DNA of 64,000 bases, taken from positions 62,001-126,000 of the forward strand of contig NZ_JAMBOG010000003.1 in NCBI RefSeq assembly GCF_023715525.1. Direction: 5' to 3'. Source of the stretch: Kocuria rosea (lineage in GTDB: Bacteria; Actinomycetota; Actinomycetes; Actinomycetales; Micrococcaceae). Positions 8,497 through 16,119 of the stretch are shown here, piece after piece. The position numbers and the translations under genes are program-made. Positions within the stretch are counted from its first letter, which is position 1. Each line of letters starts with the position of its first letter. The notes below the pieces were generated by a model. It saw only the letters and a list, made by a program, of their open reading frames with translations. It was not told the DNA's origin and did not search any database.

Positions 8497-9392
8497 CGTA
8501 CCTTTCTCCCGCCGACCCCCGGGCCGCCGCGCCCGGCCCCTCCCGGGACACGGTCGGCGCCGGTGAGCGCACCGCCTGGCTCGTCCCGACCGCCGTGCTC
8601 GGCGGCATCGGCGCCCTGCTGCTGCTGGGCGGCGGCGGGGCGGCGATGGCCGCGTCCCTGTCGGTCGAGCAGCGCACGATCGACGCGACCGTGGCCGAGG
8701 CCGTGGACACCGTCGTGGTCGACGGGCACTCGGCCGTGGTGGAGGTCGTCACGGCGGACGTCCCCGACCTGCGGGTGGAGGCCGTGTACGCCGGGATCGG
8801 CCTCGACCGCGCCCCGGAGCCCCGGGTGCAGGACGGCCGTCTCACGGTCGACGCCCTGCCCTCCGGCCGCTGGCCGGGAACGGGCACGGGGATGCAGGTG
8901 ACGGTCACCGTCCCGGCCGGGGACGAGCCCGTGGACCTGCGGCTGAGCAGCGACGCCGGCACCCTGCGCGTGGACGGGGACTTCGGCGACGTCGGCGTCA
9001 CGACCGACGCCGGAGTGGTCCAGGTGAGCGGCAGCGCCCGCAGCCTCTCGGCGGTCTCGCAGGTCGGCACCGTCCTCGCCGAGGACGTGCGGGTGCGCGA
9101 GGACCTGGACGTGCACACGGAGTTCGGCGCGACCGAGGTGGAGGTCCTCGGCGACGCCCCGCGACGGTCCTCCGTGACCACGCGCACCGGCGCCATCGAG
9201 GCGGCGCTGCCCGAGGCGAACTACTGGCGGCCCACGGTCGCCGGCGCCGACGACCGGGACCCCGAGGAGCTGACGACGGCCACGGTGTGCGCCGCGGCCC
9301 CGGCGGAGCGCCCGTGCCTGTACGTGTCCTCGGCCGTGGGTGCGGTGGAGCTCACCCAGGGCGACCGGAGCCCCGCTGCCGGCGGGGAGTAG
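8493..9392 (+). CDS. membrane-anchored DUF4097-like beta-repeat protein
   Basis: 299 aa. One membrane helix at about 30-55 (WLVPTAVLGGIGALLLLGGG) is followed by an external domain of short beta strands repeating a T/V-D-AG-V pattern (DAGTLRVDGDFGDVGVTTDAG), as in DUF4097 'adhesin-like' proteins. No catalytic residues. Such proteins are often the third gene after envelope-stress two-component systems, so it may be an output or a modulator of the kinase. Only two Cys residues (TVCAA, RPCLYV) sit near the C-terminus and could form a disulfide. Confidence 0.7.
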   Translation: MTYLSPADPRAAAPGPSRDTVGAGERTAWLVPTAVLGGIGALLLLGGGGAAMAASLSVEQRTIDATVAEAVDTVVVDGHSAVVEVVTADVPDLRVEAVYAGIGLDRAPEPRVQDGRLTVDALPSGRWPGTGTGMQVTVTVPAGDEPVDLRLSSDAGTLRVDGDFGDVGVTTDAGVVQVSGSARSLSAVSQVGTVLAEDVRVREDLDVHTEFGATEVEVLGDAPRRSSVTTRTGAIEAALPEANYWRPTVAGADDRDPEELTTATVCAAAPAERPCLYVSSAVGAVELTQGDRSPAAGGE

Positions 9393-9460
9393 ACTGGCAG
9401 CGTTGTCCGGGTCGGGCGCGCCGGGAGGGGGGACGGTGCGCACAGCCTTCGAGGACGCCC

Positions 9461-10825
9461 GTGAACCCCCTCACCACCTCCCGCACCCCTCCCACGGTGG
9501 AGCAGCCCGCCGCTGACCGGCCCCTGGCCGGGCGGTCCCCGGCCGCCGCTCCCGGGACCGGGCATAGCGCCCGCCGCACGGCCCCGCCGTCCGGCGGGCG
9601 CTACGCCCGGCTCCCGCAGCTGGCCGGCCGCGGCTTCCTGCCGATCGCCTTCCTCGCCCGCCTGCCGCTGGCCATGATCACCGTGGGCGCCCTGACCCTG
9701 GCGACCGCCGTCACCGGCTCCTACGCCGCCGGCGGGCTCGCCGCGGGGGCCGTGGGGATCGGCTCCGCCCTGGGCGGCCCGCTGATGGGCCACCTCGCCG
9801 ACCGGGCGGGTCAGCGCGCCGTGCTGCTGGCCTCGGCCGTCGTCCACGCCGTCGCCGTCGCCGTGCTGCTGGCGGCCGCGTACGTGCCCCTGGCCCCCGG
9901 CGGCCCGGCCGTGCCGGCCCTCGTGGGCGCCTGCCTGCTCGTCGGCGCCACCTGCCCGCAGGTGAGCCCGCTCGCCCGCGTGCGCTGGCGGGCCCTCACC
10001 GGCGGCCGGCGCGAGGAGCTGGACACCGCGCTGTCCTACGAGTCCACGGCGGACGAGCTGACCTTCGTCCTGGGCCCGGCCCTCGTGGGCCTGCTGGCCT
10101 CGCTCGTCACCCCCTGGGCGCCCTTCGTCCTCGCGGGGGTCCTGACGCTGACCATGGTGGCGCTGTTCGCCGTGCACCCGACACATCTCGCGGTGCCGGC
10201 CGCCTCCCGCGAGGCCCGGCGGCGCGCGGCCGTGCGCTCCACGGCGCGGGAGCGGGTGCTCGTGCTGCTGCCGGTGCTGGGCATGGTGGCCATGGGCACG
10301 TTCTTCGGCGCCGTCCAGAACGCGCTCAACGCCTTCGGGGGCGCCCTCGGCGCGCACAGCGCGGCCGGCCTGCTCTACGCCGTGCTGGGCATCAGCTCGG
10401 CGGCGGCGGCGCTGTCCGTCGCGTGGTGGCCCCAGCGCTTCCGGCCCGCCGCCCGCTGGGTGGCCGGCGCCGCCGCCATGGCCGCGCTGAGCCCGCTGCT
10501 CCTCCTGCCCGGCGGGCTCGTCCCGATGCTGGCCGTGCTGCTGGTCGTGGGCGTGCCCGTGGGCCCCACCATGGTCACCGTCTACACGATCGGCGGGGAC
10601 GTGGCCCGCCCGGAGCGGCTGGGCACGGTGATGACGCTGCTCGCGAGCGGCGTGGTGCTCGGCACGGCCGTGGGCGCGACGCTGGCCGGCGTCCTCGCCG
10701 AGTCGGCCGGGCACCGGGGCGCGTTCGCGGTGGCCGCCGGCGCGGCGCTCGCGATGACGGCGATCAGCGGGGCGGCGGCCCTGCTGGTGCGCCGGGACCG
10801 GGGGCCCGCCCTAGACGAGCGGTGA
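9461..10825 (+). CDS. MFS transporter
   Basis: 454 aa from GTG 9461 preceded by GAGGAC. A disordered N-terminal tail of about 55 residues is followed by 12 predicted helices. The loop-2/3 motif GHLADRAGQRAVLL is the MFS motif A variant. A charged central loop (HLAVPAASREARRRAAVR) separates the two six-helix halves. The substrate cannot be inferred. It converges on the SDR gene, with which it overlaps by 15 bp at the 3' ends. Confidence 0.85.
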   Translation: MNPLTTSRTPPTVEQPAADRPLAGRSPAAAPGTGHSARRTAPPSGGRYARLPQLAGRGFLPIAFLARLPLAMITVGALTLATAVTGSYAAGGLAAGAVGIGSALGGPLMGHLADRAGQRAVLLASAVVHAVAVAVLLAAAYVPLAPGGPAVPALVGACLLVGATCPQVSPLARVRWRALTGGRREELDTALSYESTADELTFVLGPALVGLLASLVTPWAPFVLAGVLTLTMVALFAVHPTHLAVPAASREARRRAAVRSTARERVLVLLPVLGMVAMGTFFGAVQNALNAFGGALGAHSAAGLLYAVLGISSAAAALSVAWWPQRFRPAARWVAGAAAMAALSPLLLLPGGLVPMLAVLLVVGVPVGPTMVTVYTIGGDVARPERLGTVMTLLASGVVLGTAVGATLAGVLAESAGHRGAFAVAAGAALAMTAISGAAALLVRRDRGPALDER

Positions 10826-11842
10826 CCTCGTCCGGTGCTCGGGGTTGCCGAGGCCCTCCCGGCCGTCGAAGCTGTCGACGAGCTGGCGCAGCGCCTCGAG
10901 CGAGCTCACCGTCTCCGACCAGCCCGTGACCTCCCGGATCCGGGTGGTGTCCATGAGCGGGACGGCGTCGGCCAGATCGATCCACCCGGGATCGGTGGGC
11001 TGCAGCCGCAGCCGGTAGGTGATCGCCACGAGGGCCCGCACCAGGGCCGGCGGCACGGGCAGGATCCGCTTGGCGCCCAGCACCTGGGCCACGCCGTCGG
11101 GGCCGACCACGGGCTCGGCCGCCACGTTGAAGATCCCCCCGGCCCGCTGCTGGATGACCCGCCAGAACGCGTCCGCGACGTCGTCCGTGTGCAGGACCTG
11201 GAAGCGGAACCTCTCCGGGAAGGGCAGCACGGGCAGGCGCAGCCGGGCGATCAGCCGCCGGGGCACCAGCGAGCCGAAGAAGTAGTCCCTGATCTCGGGG
11301 GCGGCGTCCGCCTGGAACAGGAACCCCGGCCGCAGCCGGGTCACCAGGACCTCGGGGTGGGCGGCCTCGAAGCGGTCGAGGATCGTCTCCGCCTCGGCCT
11401 TCTGCACGTTGTAGTGGGAGGTCTCGACCCCGCCGACGGGCCAGGACTCGTCCACGGGCCGGTCCTTGGGGCCGCGGCTGTAGGCGCCGAGGGACGAGGG
11501 GTAGACGACGTGGGGCACCCCCGCGAGCACCACGGCGTCCAGCACGTGGACCAGGCCGTCGACGTTGGCGGCGTGCATCAGCGCGAAGTCCCGGTTGGGC
11601 CTGATCAGCCAGACCAGGTTCACCACCGCGTCCGCCCCGCGCAGGATCCCGGCCAGCTCCGCGGTCGACTCCCGCGCGGCGATGTCGACGGTGTGCCACT
11701 GCACGCCGTCGTAGGGCTCACCGTCCCGCTCGGGGCCCTCGCGGGAGACCCCCACGATCTGCGTGACCTCCGGGGCGGCGTGCAGCCGGCGCAGCAGGGC
11801 GGTGCCCACGTTGCCGGTGGCTCCCAGGACGACGATCTTCAC
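10811..11842 (-). CDS. NAD-dependent epimerase/dehydratase family protein (extended SDR)
   Basis: 343 aa from GTG 11842 with GGAGGAGAG upstream. The N-terminus VKIVVLGATGNVGTALL is the NAD-binding Rossmann motif. YPSSLGAY and SHYNVQKAEAE give the catalytic Ser and the Tyr-x-x-x-Lys pair (YNVQK). The C-terminal half is the substrate domain. Resembles sugar-nucleotide epimerase-type SDRs, but the substrate is unknown. Probably followed by no other gene in its transcript. Confidence 0.85.
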   Translation of the reverse strand: MKIVVLGATGNVGTALLRRLHAAPEVTQIVGVSREGPERDGEPYDGVQWHTVDIAARESTAELAGILRGADAVVNLVWLIRPNRDFALMHAANVDGLVHVLDAVVLAGVPHVVYPSSLGAYSRGPKDRPVDESWPVGGVETSHYNVQKAEAETILDRFEAAHPEVLVTRLRPGFLFQADAAPEIRDYFFGSLVPRRLIARLRLPVLPFPERFRFQVLHTDDVADAFWRVIQQRAGGIFNVAAEPVVGPDGVAQVLGAKRILPVPPALVRALVAITYRLRLQPTDPGWIDLADAVPLMDTTRIREVTGWSETVSSLEALRQLVDSFDGREGLGNPEHRTRSPLV

Positions 11843-11874
11843 GGTGCTCTCCTCCCGTCCGGGCGGACCGGGGC

Positions 11875-12138
11875 CTACTGGTCCTGGACCCGGTCGCTCT
11901 TGCCCTGCAGGCGGTCGATGTGCTTGGAGGCCTCGGCCTTGGTGAGGTCGGCGGGCAGCTCCTCCCCGGCCTCGCGGGCCAGGGTGTCCAGGTAGCTGCG
12001 CTGCGCCGCGGTCATCGGCTCGTCGCCGGTGGCCCACTCGTCGGGATCGCGGTCGAGGCCGCTGCCCGGCTCGGGGCTGGACGCGCCGATGGTCTCCTGC
12101 TGGTCGGGATCCGGCGTGCCGTTCGCGTTCTCGCTCAT
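11875..12138 (-). CDS. DUF3072 family small protein
   Basis: 87 aa, ATG 12138. The N-terminal half is acidic and disordered (many D, E, P, G). The C-terminal block MTAAQRSYLDTLAREAG with LTKAEASKHIDRLQ is the DUF3072 helical pair, related in appearance to small SAP/Rho-N-type helical motifs. It lies 32 bp upstream of the epimerase gene on the same strand and may be cotranscribed. Function unknown. Confidence 0.8.
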   Translation of the reverse strand: MSENANGTPDPDQQETIGASSPEPGSGLDRDPDEWATGDEPMTAAQRSYLDTLAREAGEELPADLTKAEASKHIDRLQGKSDRVQDQ

Positions 12139-12288
12139 GCGCCCATGATAGTCATATCGCTTACGATCTCTCTCGTGTTGCGGCCGGGCCCCCGGTGCGC
12201 CTGCCGCGGACCGGGCCGAGTCAGTACGCTGAGGAACCAGGCCGCAGGTCCCCCCGGACCGGCGGGGAGCGCACCGGAGGAGAAGCAG

Positions 12289-12834
12289 ATGAGCGAGCAC
12301 CCGCAGCACAGCACCGACAGCGCCGGGGCCCCCGCGGCCGCCGCGGTCCAGGCCGACAAGCTCGAGGCCTACATGCTGGGGCACTACATGGGCGCCCTGT
12401 CCGGGGTGCGGCTGTTCGACGAGGCCCGCCGGACCTGGGCGGGGACCCCGTACGAGGGCCGGTTCGCCGCGTTCGTGGAGGACATCCAGAACGACATCGT
12501 GCACCTCGAGTCCATGCTCGACCGCCTCGGCTCCTCCCGCCGGAAGCTGGTCAAGGGCCTGGGGACGGTCACCGGCGTCGCGTCCCGGCTCAACCCGCTG
12601 AGCCGGATCCGGGAGCGCGCCGGGATCGCCGCGCACGGTGAGCTCGAGATGCTGCAGTCCCTGGTGGTCGCCAAGCGCAGCATGTGGGTCACCCTCCTGG
12701 AGCTGGTCCCCGCGGAGCCGCGCCTGGACGCCGGGGAACTGCGGAAGCTGGAGTCCGACGCCGCCGAGCAGTACGACCGGCTGCGGGCCATCGCCCGGGA
12801 GACGGCGCCCGGCCGGTTCCTCGCCGGGGGCTGA
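12289..12834 (+). CDS. helical protein of unknown function (ferritin-like fold possible)
   Basis: 181 aa from ATG 12289 with GGAGGAGAA upstream. After a 20-residue disordered start the protein is almost entirely helical and amphipathic, for example GRFAAFVEDIQNDIVHLESM. It has His and Glu residues in the first helices, but I cannot align a full ExxH di-iron set, so a ferritin-like fold is only a suggestion. No signal peptide or membrane segment. The reductase gene begins 6 bp after its stop, so the two are probably cotranscribed. Confidence 0.6.
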   Translation: MSEHPQHSTDSAGAPAAAAVQADKLEAYMLGHYMGALSGVRLFDEARRTWAGTPYEGRFAAFVEDIQNDIVHLESMLDRLGSSRRKLVKGLGTVTGVASRLNPLSRIRERAGIAAHGELEMLQSLVVAKRSMWVTLLELVPAEPRLDAGELRKLESDAAEQYDRLRAIARETAPGRFLAGG

Positions 12835-12839
12835 GCCCC

Positions 12840-13625
12840 GTGGCCGAGCCCCCGCGGAGGGCGGGCGGGCCCGACGACGACGCCGGAGCCGCCGCGGCGT
12901 GGGACGAGCTGCTGGCCGGCCGCGTCCCCCCGTCCCCCGCCCGGGGAGGGGAGCTCGCGGAGCGCTACGGCCCGCTCGTGGCCCACCGGGGACCGCTCGT
13001 CATCGCCCAGCTCGGCCAGAGCCTGGACGGGTTCATCGCCTCCCGCACCGGCCACGCCCAGTTCGTCACGGGGCCCGAGGACCGGGCGCACCTGCACCGC
13101 CTGCGCGCGCTGGTGGACGCCGTGGTCGTCGGGGCGGGCACCGTGACGGCGGACGACTGCCGCCTGACCGTCCGCGCCGTGCCGGGCCCCCACCCGGTGC
13201 GGGTGGTCCTGGACCCCACCGCGAGGACGCCGCCGGCGTCGGCGGTGCTCACCGACGGCGCCGCGCCGACGCTCTGGGTGGTGGGCGAGGACGCCACCGT
13301 GCCCGGGGAGCCCGCGCCGCACGTCGTCGTCGTCCGCGTTCCCGCCCCCGGGCGGCACCTGCTCCCCGGGGACGTGCTGGCGCAGCTGGCCGCGCGCGGG
13401 CTGGACCGGGTGCTCGTCGAGGGCGGCGGGCGGACCGTCTCCCGCTTCCTCGCGGACGGCGCGCTGCACCGGCTCTACCTGACCACCGCGCCCATGCTGA
13501 TCGGCGACGGCGTCCCCGGGATCCGCTTCCGCGGCACCGACCACCTCTCCGGCGCCCTGCGGGGCCCGGTGCGCCGGTTCGTGCTGGGCGAGGACCTCTG
13601 CACCGAGCTCGTCCTCCGTCCCTGA
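12840..13625 (+). CDS. RibD C-terminal / dihydrofolate reductase-like reductase
   Basis: 261 aa from GTG 12840. The domain starts near residue 55 with AQLGQSLDGFIAS, then VTGPEDRAHLHRLRALVDAV and VVGAGTVTADDCRL, the conserved blocks of RibD_C (5-amino-6-(5-phosphoribosylamino)uracil reductase) proteins. VLVEGGGRTVSRFL is the NADPH-binding glycine loop. The deaminase half of RibD is absent. Homologues are called 'pyrimidine reductase family'. The substrate is unproven and could be a pyrimidine intermediate outside riboflavin synthesis, which is interesting given the PTPS-like gene 8 kb away. Confidence 0.8.
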   Translation: MAEPPRRAGGPDDDAGAAAAWDELLAGRVPPSPARGGELAERYGPLVAHRGPLVIAQLGQSLDGFIASRTGHAQFVTGPEDRAHLHRLRALVDAVVVGAGTVTADDCRLTVRAVPGPHPVRVVLDPTARTPPASAVLTDGAAPTLWVVGEDATVPGEPAPHVVVVRVPAPGRHLLPGDVLAQLAARGLDRVLVEGGGRTVSRFLADGALHRLYLTTAPMLIGDGVPGIRFRGTDHLSGALRGPVRRFVLGEDLCTELVLRP

Positions 13626-13666
13626 CCCGCCCCGCGCGGCGGCCCCGGGCACGGCACGGGGGCGGG
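13626..13666 (+). terminator. candidate terminator after the reductase gene
   Basis: CCCGCCCC at 13626-13633 pairs with GGGGCGGG at 13659-13666, starting directly after the stop codon. The 25-nt loop can fold further. No T run follows. Confidence 0.35.
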
Positions 13667-13726
13667 CTACCCTCAAGCCACTCGTACAGACCCTCAGCAC
13701 GGACCACCAGCACAAGGAGGACCGAC

Positions 13727-14959
13727 GTGCGCATCGTCGTCGCCCCGGACAAGTTCAAGGGCTCCCTCGAGGCCCCCGATGTGGCCGCGAGCCTCGCCGC
13801 CGGGATCCGCTCGGCGGATCCGTCGGCCGAGGTGGTGGTCCTGCCGGTGGCCGACGGCGGGGAGGGCACCCTCGAGGCCGCCGTCGGCGCCGGGTTCACC
13901 GCGCACGCCGTCACCGTGACGGGTCCCGTGGGGGAGCCGCTCGGGGCGCAGTTCGCCCTGCGGGGCACCACCGCCGTGGTCGAGATGGCGCTGGCCTCCG
14001 GGCTGGCGGCCCTGCCGGTGGACGAGCACGGGCAGCCCGTCCTCGACGCCCCCGGCGCGACGAGCCGCGGCACGGGCGAGCTCGTGCGCGCGGCCCTCGA
14101 CGCCGGGGCGACGCGCGTGGTCCTCGGTGTGGGGGGCAGCGCCTGCACCGACGGCGGGGCCGGGCTGCTGCAGGCCCTGGGAGCCCGCCTGCTCGACGCC
14201 GACGGCGAGGAGCTCGGCCGCGGCGGCGCCGCCCTGGCCCGCCTCGCGCGCGTGGACCTCACCGGCCTGGACCCGCGCCTGACCGGGACCGAGGTGGTGC
14301 TGGCCGCCGACGTCGACCACCCGCTGCTGGGCGAGCGGGGCGCCGCGGCGGTGTTCGGCCCCCAGAAGGGCGCCTCCCCCGAGCAGGTGCGGGAGCTCGA
14401 CGCCGCGCTGACCGTCCTGCGGGACCGGCTCGCCGACGCCCTCGGCGGACGGGCCCGGGACGCGGCCGAGGCGGCCGGGGCCGGGGCCGCGGGCGGCGTC
14501 GGCTTCGCCGCGCTCGCGGTGCTGGGCGCGCGGCGCCGGCCCGGCGTGGAGGTCGTCCTGGAGTTCGTCGGCCTCGCCGAGCGCCTGACCGGGGCGGATC
14601 TCGTCATCACGGGCGAGGGCAGCCTCGACGAGCAGTCCCTCGGCGGCAAGACCCCGCTGGGCGTGCTCGGCACGGCCCGCTCCGCGGGCGTGCCCGCGGT
14701 GGCCGTGTGCGGGCGGACCACGCTGGAGCCGCGGCTCCTGCGGGAGGCGGGCTTCCTGCGGACCTACGCCCTGACCGACCTCGAGCCGGACCCCCGCACG
14801 TGCATGCGCGAGGCCGGGCGGCTGCTCGAGGACGTGGGGGCCCGGCTGGTCCGCGAGCTGCCCGGGCTGCTGGCCGGGCAGCACCCCGGCCCGCAGGCGG
14901 CGGACCGCGCCCCCGGCCCCACGGCGGCCGGCGACGGCGCCCGGCAGGGCACCGCGTGA
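13727..14959 (+). CDS. glxK: glycerate kinase
   Basis: 410 aa, GTG start with AAGGAGG seven bases upstream. Phosphorylates glycerate in the glyoxylate/tartronate route. VRIVVAPDKFKGSLEA at the N-terminus, VADGGEGT (46-53), GVGGSACTDGGAG (136-148) and LVITGEGSLDEQSLGGKTP are the family's invariant blocks. Length fits GlxK/GarK (about 380) with a 25-residue low-complexity tail. TACCCT upstream at 13669 could be a -10 box. The allantoinase-like remnant that follows recalls the E. coli allantoin cluster, where glxK is a member. Confidence 0.92.
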   Translation: MRIVVAPDKFKGSLEAPDVAASLAAGIRSADPSAEVVVLPVADGGEGTLEAAVGAGFTAHAVTVTGPVGEPLGAQFALRGTTAVVEMALASGLAALPVDEHGQPVLDAPGATSRGTGELVRAALDAGATRVVLGVGGSACTDGGAGLLQALGARLLDADGEELGRGGAALARLARVDLTGLDPRLTGTEVVLAADVDHPLLGERGAAAVFGPQKGASPEQVRELDAALTVLRDRLADALGGRARDAAEAAGAGAAGGVGFAALAVLGARRRPGVEVVLEFVGLAERLTGADLVITGEGSLDEQSLGGKTPLGVLGTARSAGVPAVAVCGRTTLEPRLLREAGFLRTYALTDLEPDPRTCMREAGRLLEDVGARLVRELPGLLAGQHPGPQAADRAPGPTAAGDGARQGTA

Positions 14960-14984
14960 CGGACGCCGCGGGCGGGCTCCCCGG

Positions 14985-15150
14985 CGGCTGCCCGACCCGC
15001 AGGGCCACGCCGGCGAGGCCGTCGTCCCCTACCGGGGCGGGGCACTGTCCGGGACGGTGCGCCGCACGTTCCTGCGCGGGGCCCCGGTGGACTTCACGAC
15101 GCCGCGGGGCCGGCTGATCCTCCGCGGCGAGAACCGGCGCGGCTCCCGTC
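14985..15150 (+). pseudogene. remnant of an allantoinase C-terminus
   Basis: Read in the frame of position 14994, this stretch gives AVVPYRGGALSGTVRRTFLRG followed shortly by FTTPRGRLILRGEN. Allantoinases and related cyclic amidohydrolases end in the same pattern: a PY-G-x-L-x-G-V-R-x-T-W-L-R-G strand, then a PRGRLL-x-RG tail. No start codon, no metal-binding His residues and no in-frame stop are present, and the upstream 1.2 kb of such a gene is missing. It begins right after glycerate kinase. It overlaps the 3' end of the next, minus-strand gene, whose C-terminus has run into it. Identity is from pattern memory and needs a profile search. Confidence 0.5.
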
Positions 15151-16110
15151 GCGGCCGCCGGGCGGGGCGGGCCCCGGGCCGTGGGCTCCGGTGCCCGCCG
15201 TCGGCCGCCCCGTTCCCGCACGGCGCTGCGGGGGCACGGCCCCGGGATCCCCCGGGCGCAGCCACCGGGCCAGCAGCACCGCCCCGGGCAGCGCGGAGAC
15301 CAGTGCGAGCAGGCCGTAGCCGAGGGAGATCGCGAAGCCGGTCTCCGCCGGCAGGCCGTGGGCGAGCGCGGCGAGGGTCGTGCTCCCCTCACGGGGGCCC
15401 CAGCCGCCCACGCCCAGCGGCACGGACATCCCCGCCAGGCCGAGGACCGTGGTGGCCCACAGCGCGCCGGGGGCCGCGTCCGGGGCGGTGCGGAGCCCCG
15501 CCACCAGGAACAGCCCCTGGTAGCACGCCCACGCGAGCACCGACAGGGCCCACACCGCCGCCCGGTCCCGGCCGGGGGCTCCGGCCGTGGCGCGCCACGC
15601 CACCGCCCCCACCGCCAGCGCTCCGACGGCGAGCGCCACCGCGAGCCACGCCCCGACGGCCAGGGCCGGGACCACGCCCACGGCGAGCAGGATCGAGGTG
15701 CCGGCGAGCCGCTCCCCGGCGACGGCGACGCCGGCCTCCGGCAGGGTGTCCCCGCCGCGGCGGCGGCGCAGCACGCGCACGGCGTCCCCGGCCACGCCCC
15801 CGGGCAGCAGGAGATTGACGAGCCCGGCGGCCCAGCACTCGCCCAGGGCTTCCCGGAAGGGGATCCGCACGCCGCGGGCCCGCGCCACGAGCCGCCACCG
15901 CTGGGCCTGGGCCGTGGTGGCCACGAGGCCCGCGGCGAGCGCGAGGACGACGGTGGCGGGGCTGAGCACCCCCAGGGCGCCGCCGAGGGCCCCGGGGCCC
16001 AGCGCCCGGAGCAGCGCGCCGAGCACGGCCAGTCCGGCCAGGGACCGGACGACGGCCCTCAGGAGCCGGCGGCCCGGGGGGCGCCGCGGCGGGCCGGCGG
16101 TGCTCGGCAC
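15094..16110 (-). CDS. LPG-synthase-type transmembrane (UPF0104) protein
   Basis: 338 aa, GTG start. Seven to eight helices, with the conserved LGECWAAGLVNLLLPGGVAGDAVRV block and GVGGWGPREGSTTLAALA, as in lysylphosphatidylglycerol synthase transmembrane domain proteins (flippase-like module, no synthase domain). The last 45 residues are Gly/Arg/Ala-rich and non-membranous. They read antisense through the allantoinase remnant, suggesting the original stop was lost. Its stop is the remnant's TCA at 15094. Neighbouring GT4 and CDP-alcohol genes suggest envelope lipid work. Confidence 0.8.
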   Translation of the reverse strand: MPSTAGPPRRPPGRRLLRAVVRSLAGLAVLGALLRALGPGALGGALGVLSPATVVLALAAGLVATTAQAQRWRLVARARGVRIPFREALGECWAAGLVNLLLPGGVAGDAVRVLRRRRGGDTLPEAGVAVAGERLAGTSILLAVGVVPALAVGAWLAVALAVGALAVGAVAWRATAGAPGRDRAAVWALSVLAWACYQGLFLVAGLRTAPDAAPGALWATTVLGLAGMSVPLGVGGWGPREGSTTLAALAHGLPAETGFAISLGYGLLALVSALPGAVLLARWLRPGDPGAVPPQRRAGTGRPTAGTGAHGPGPAPPGGRDGSRAGSRRGGSAGPAAS

Positions 16111-16119
16111 GGGCGCCGC

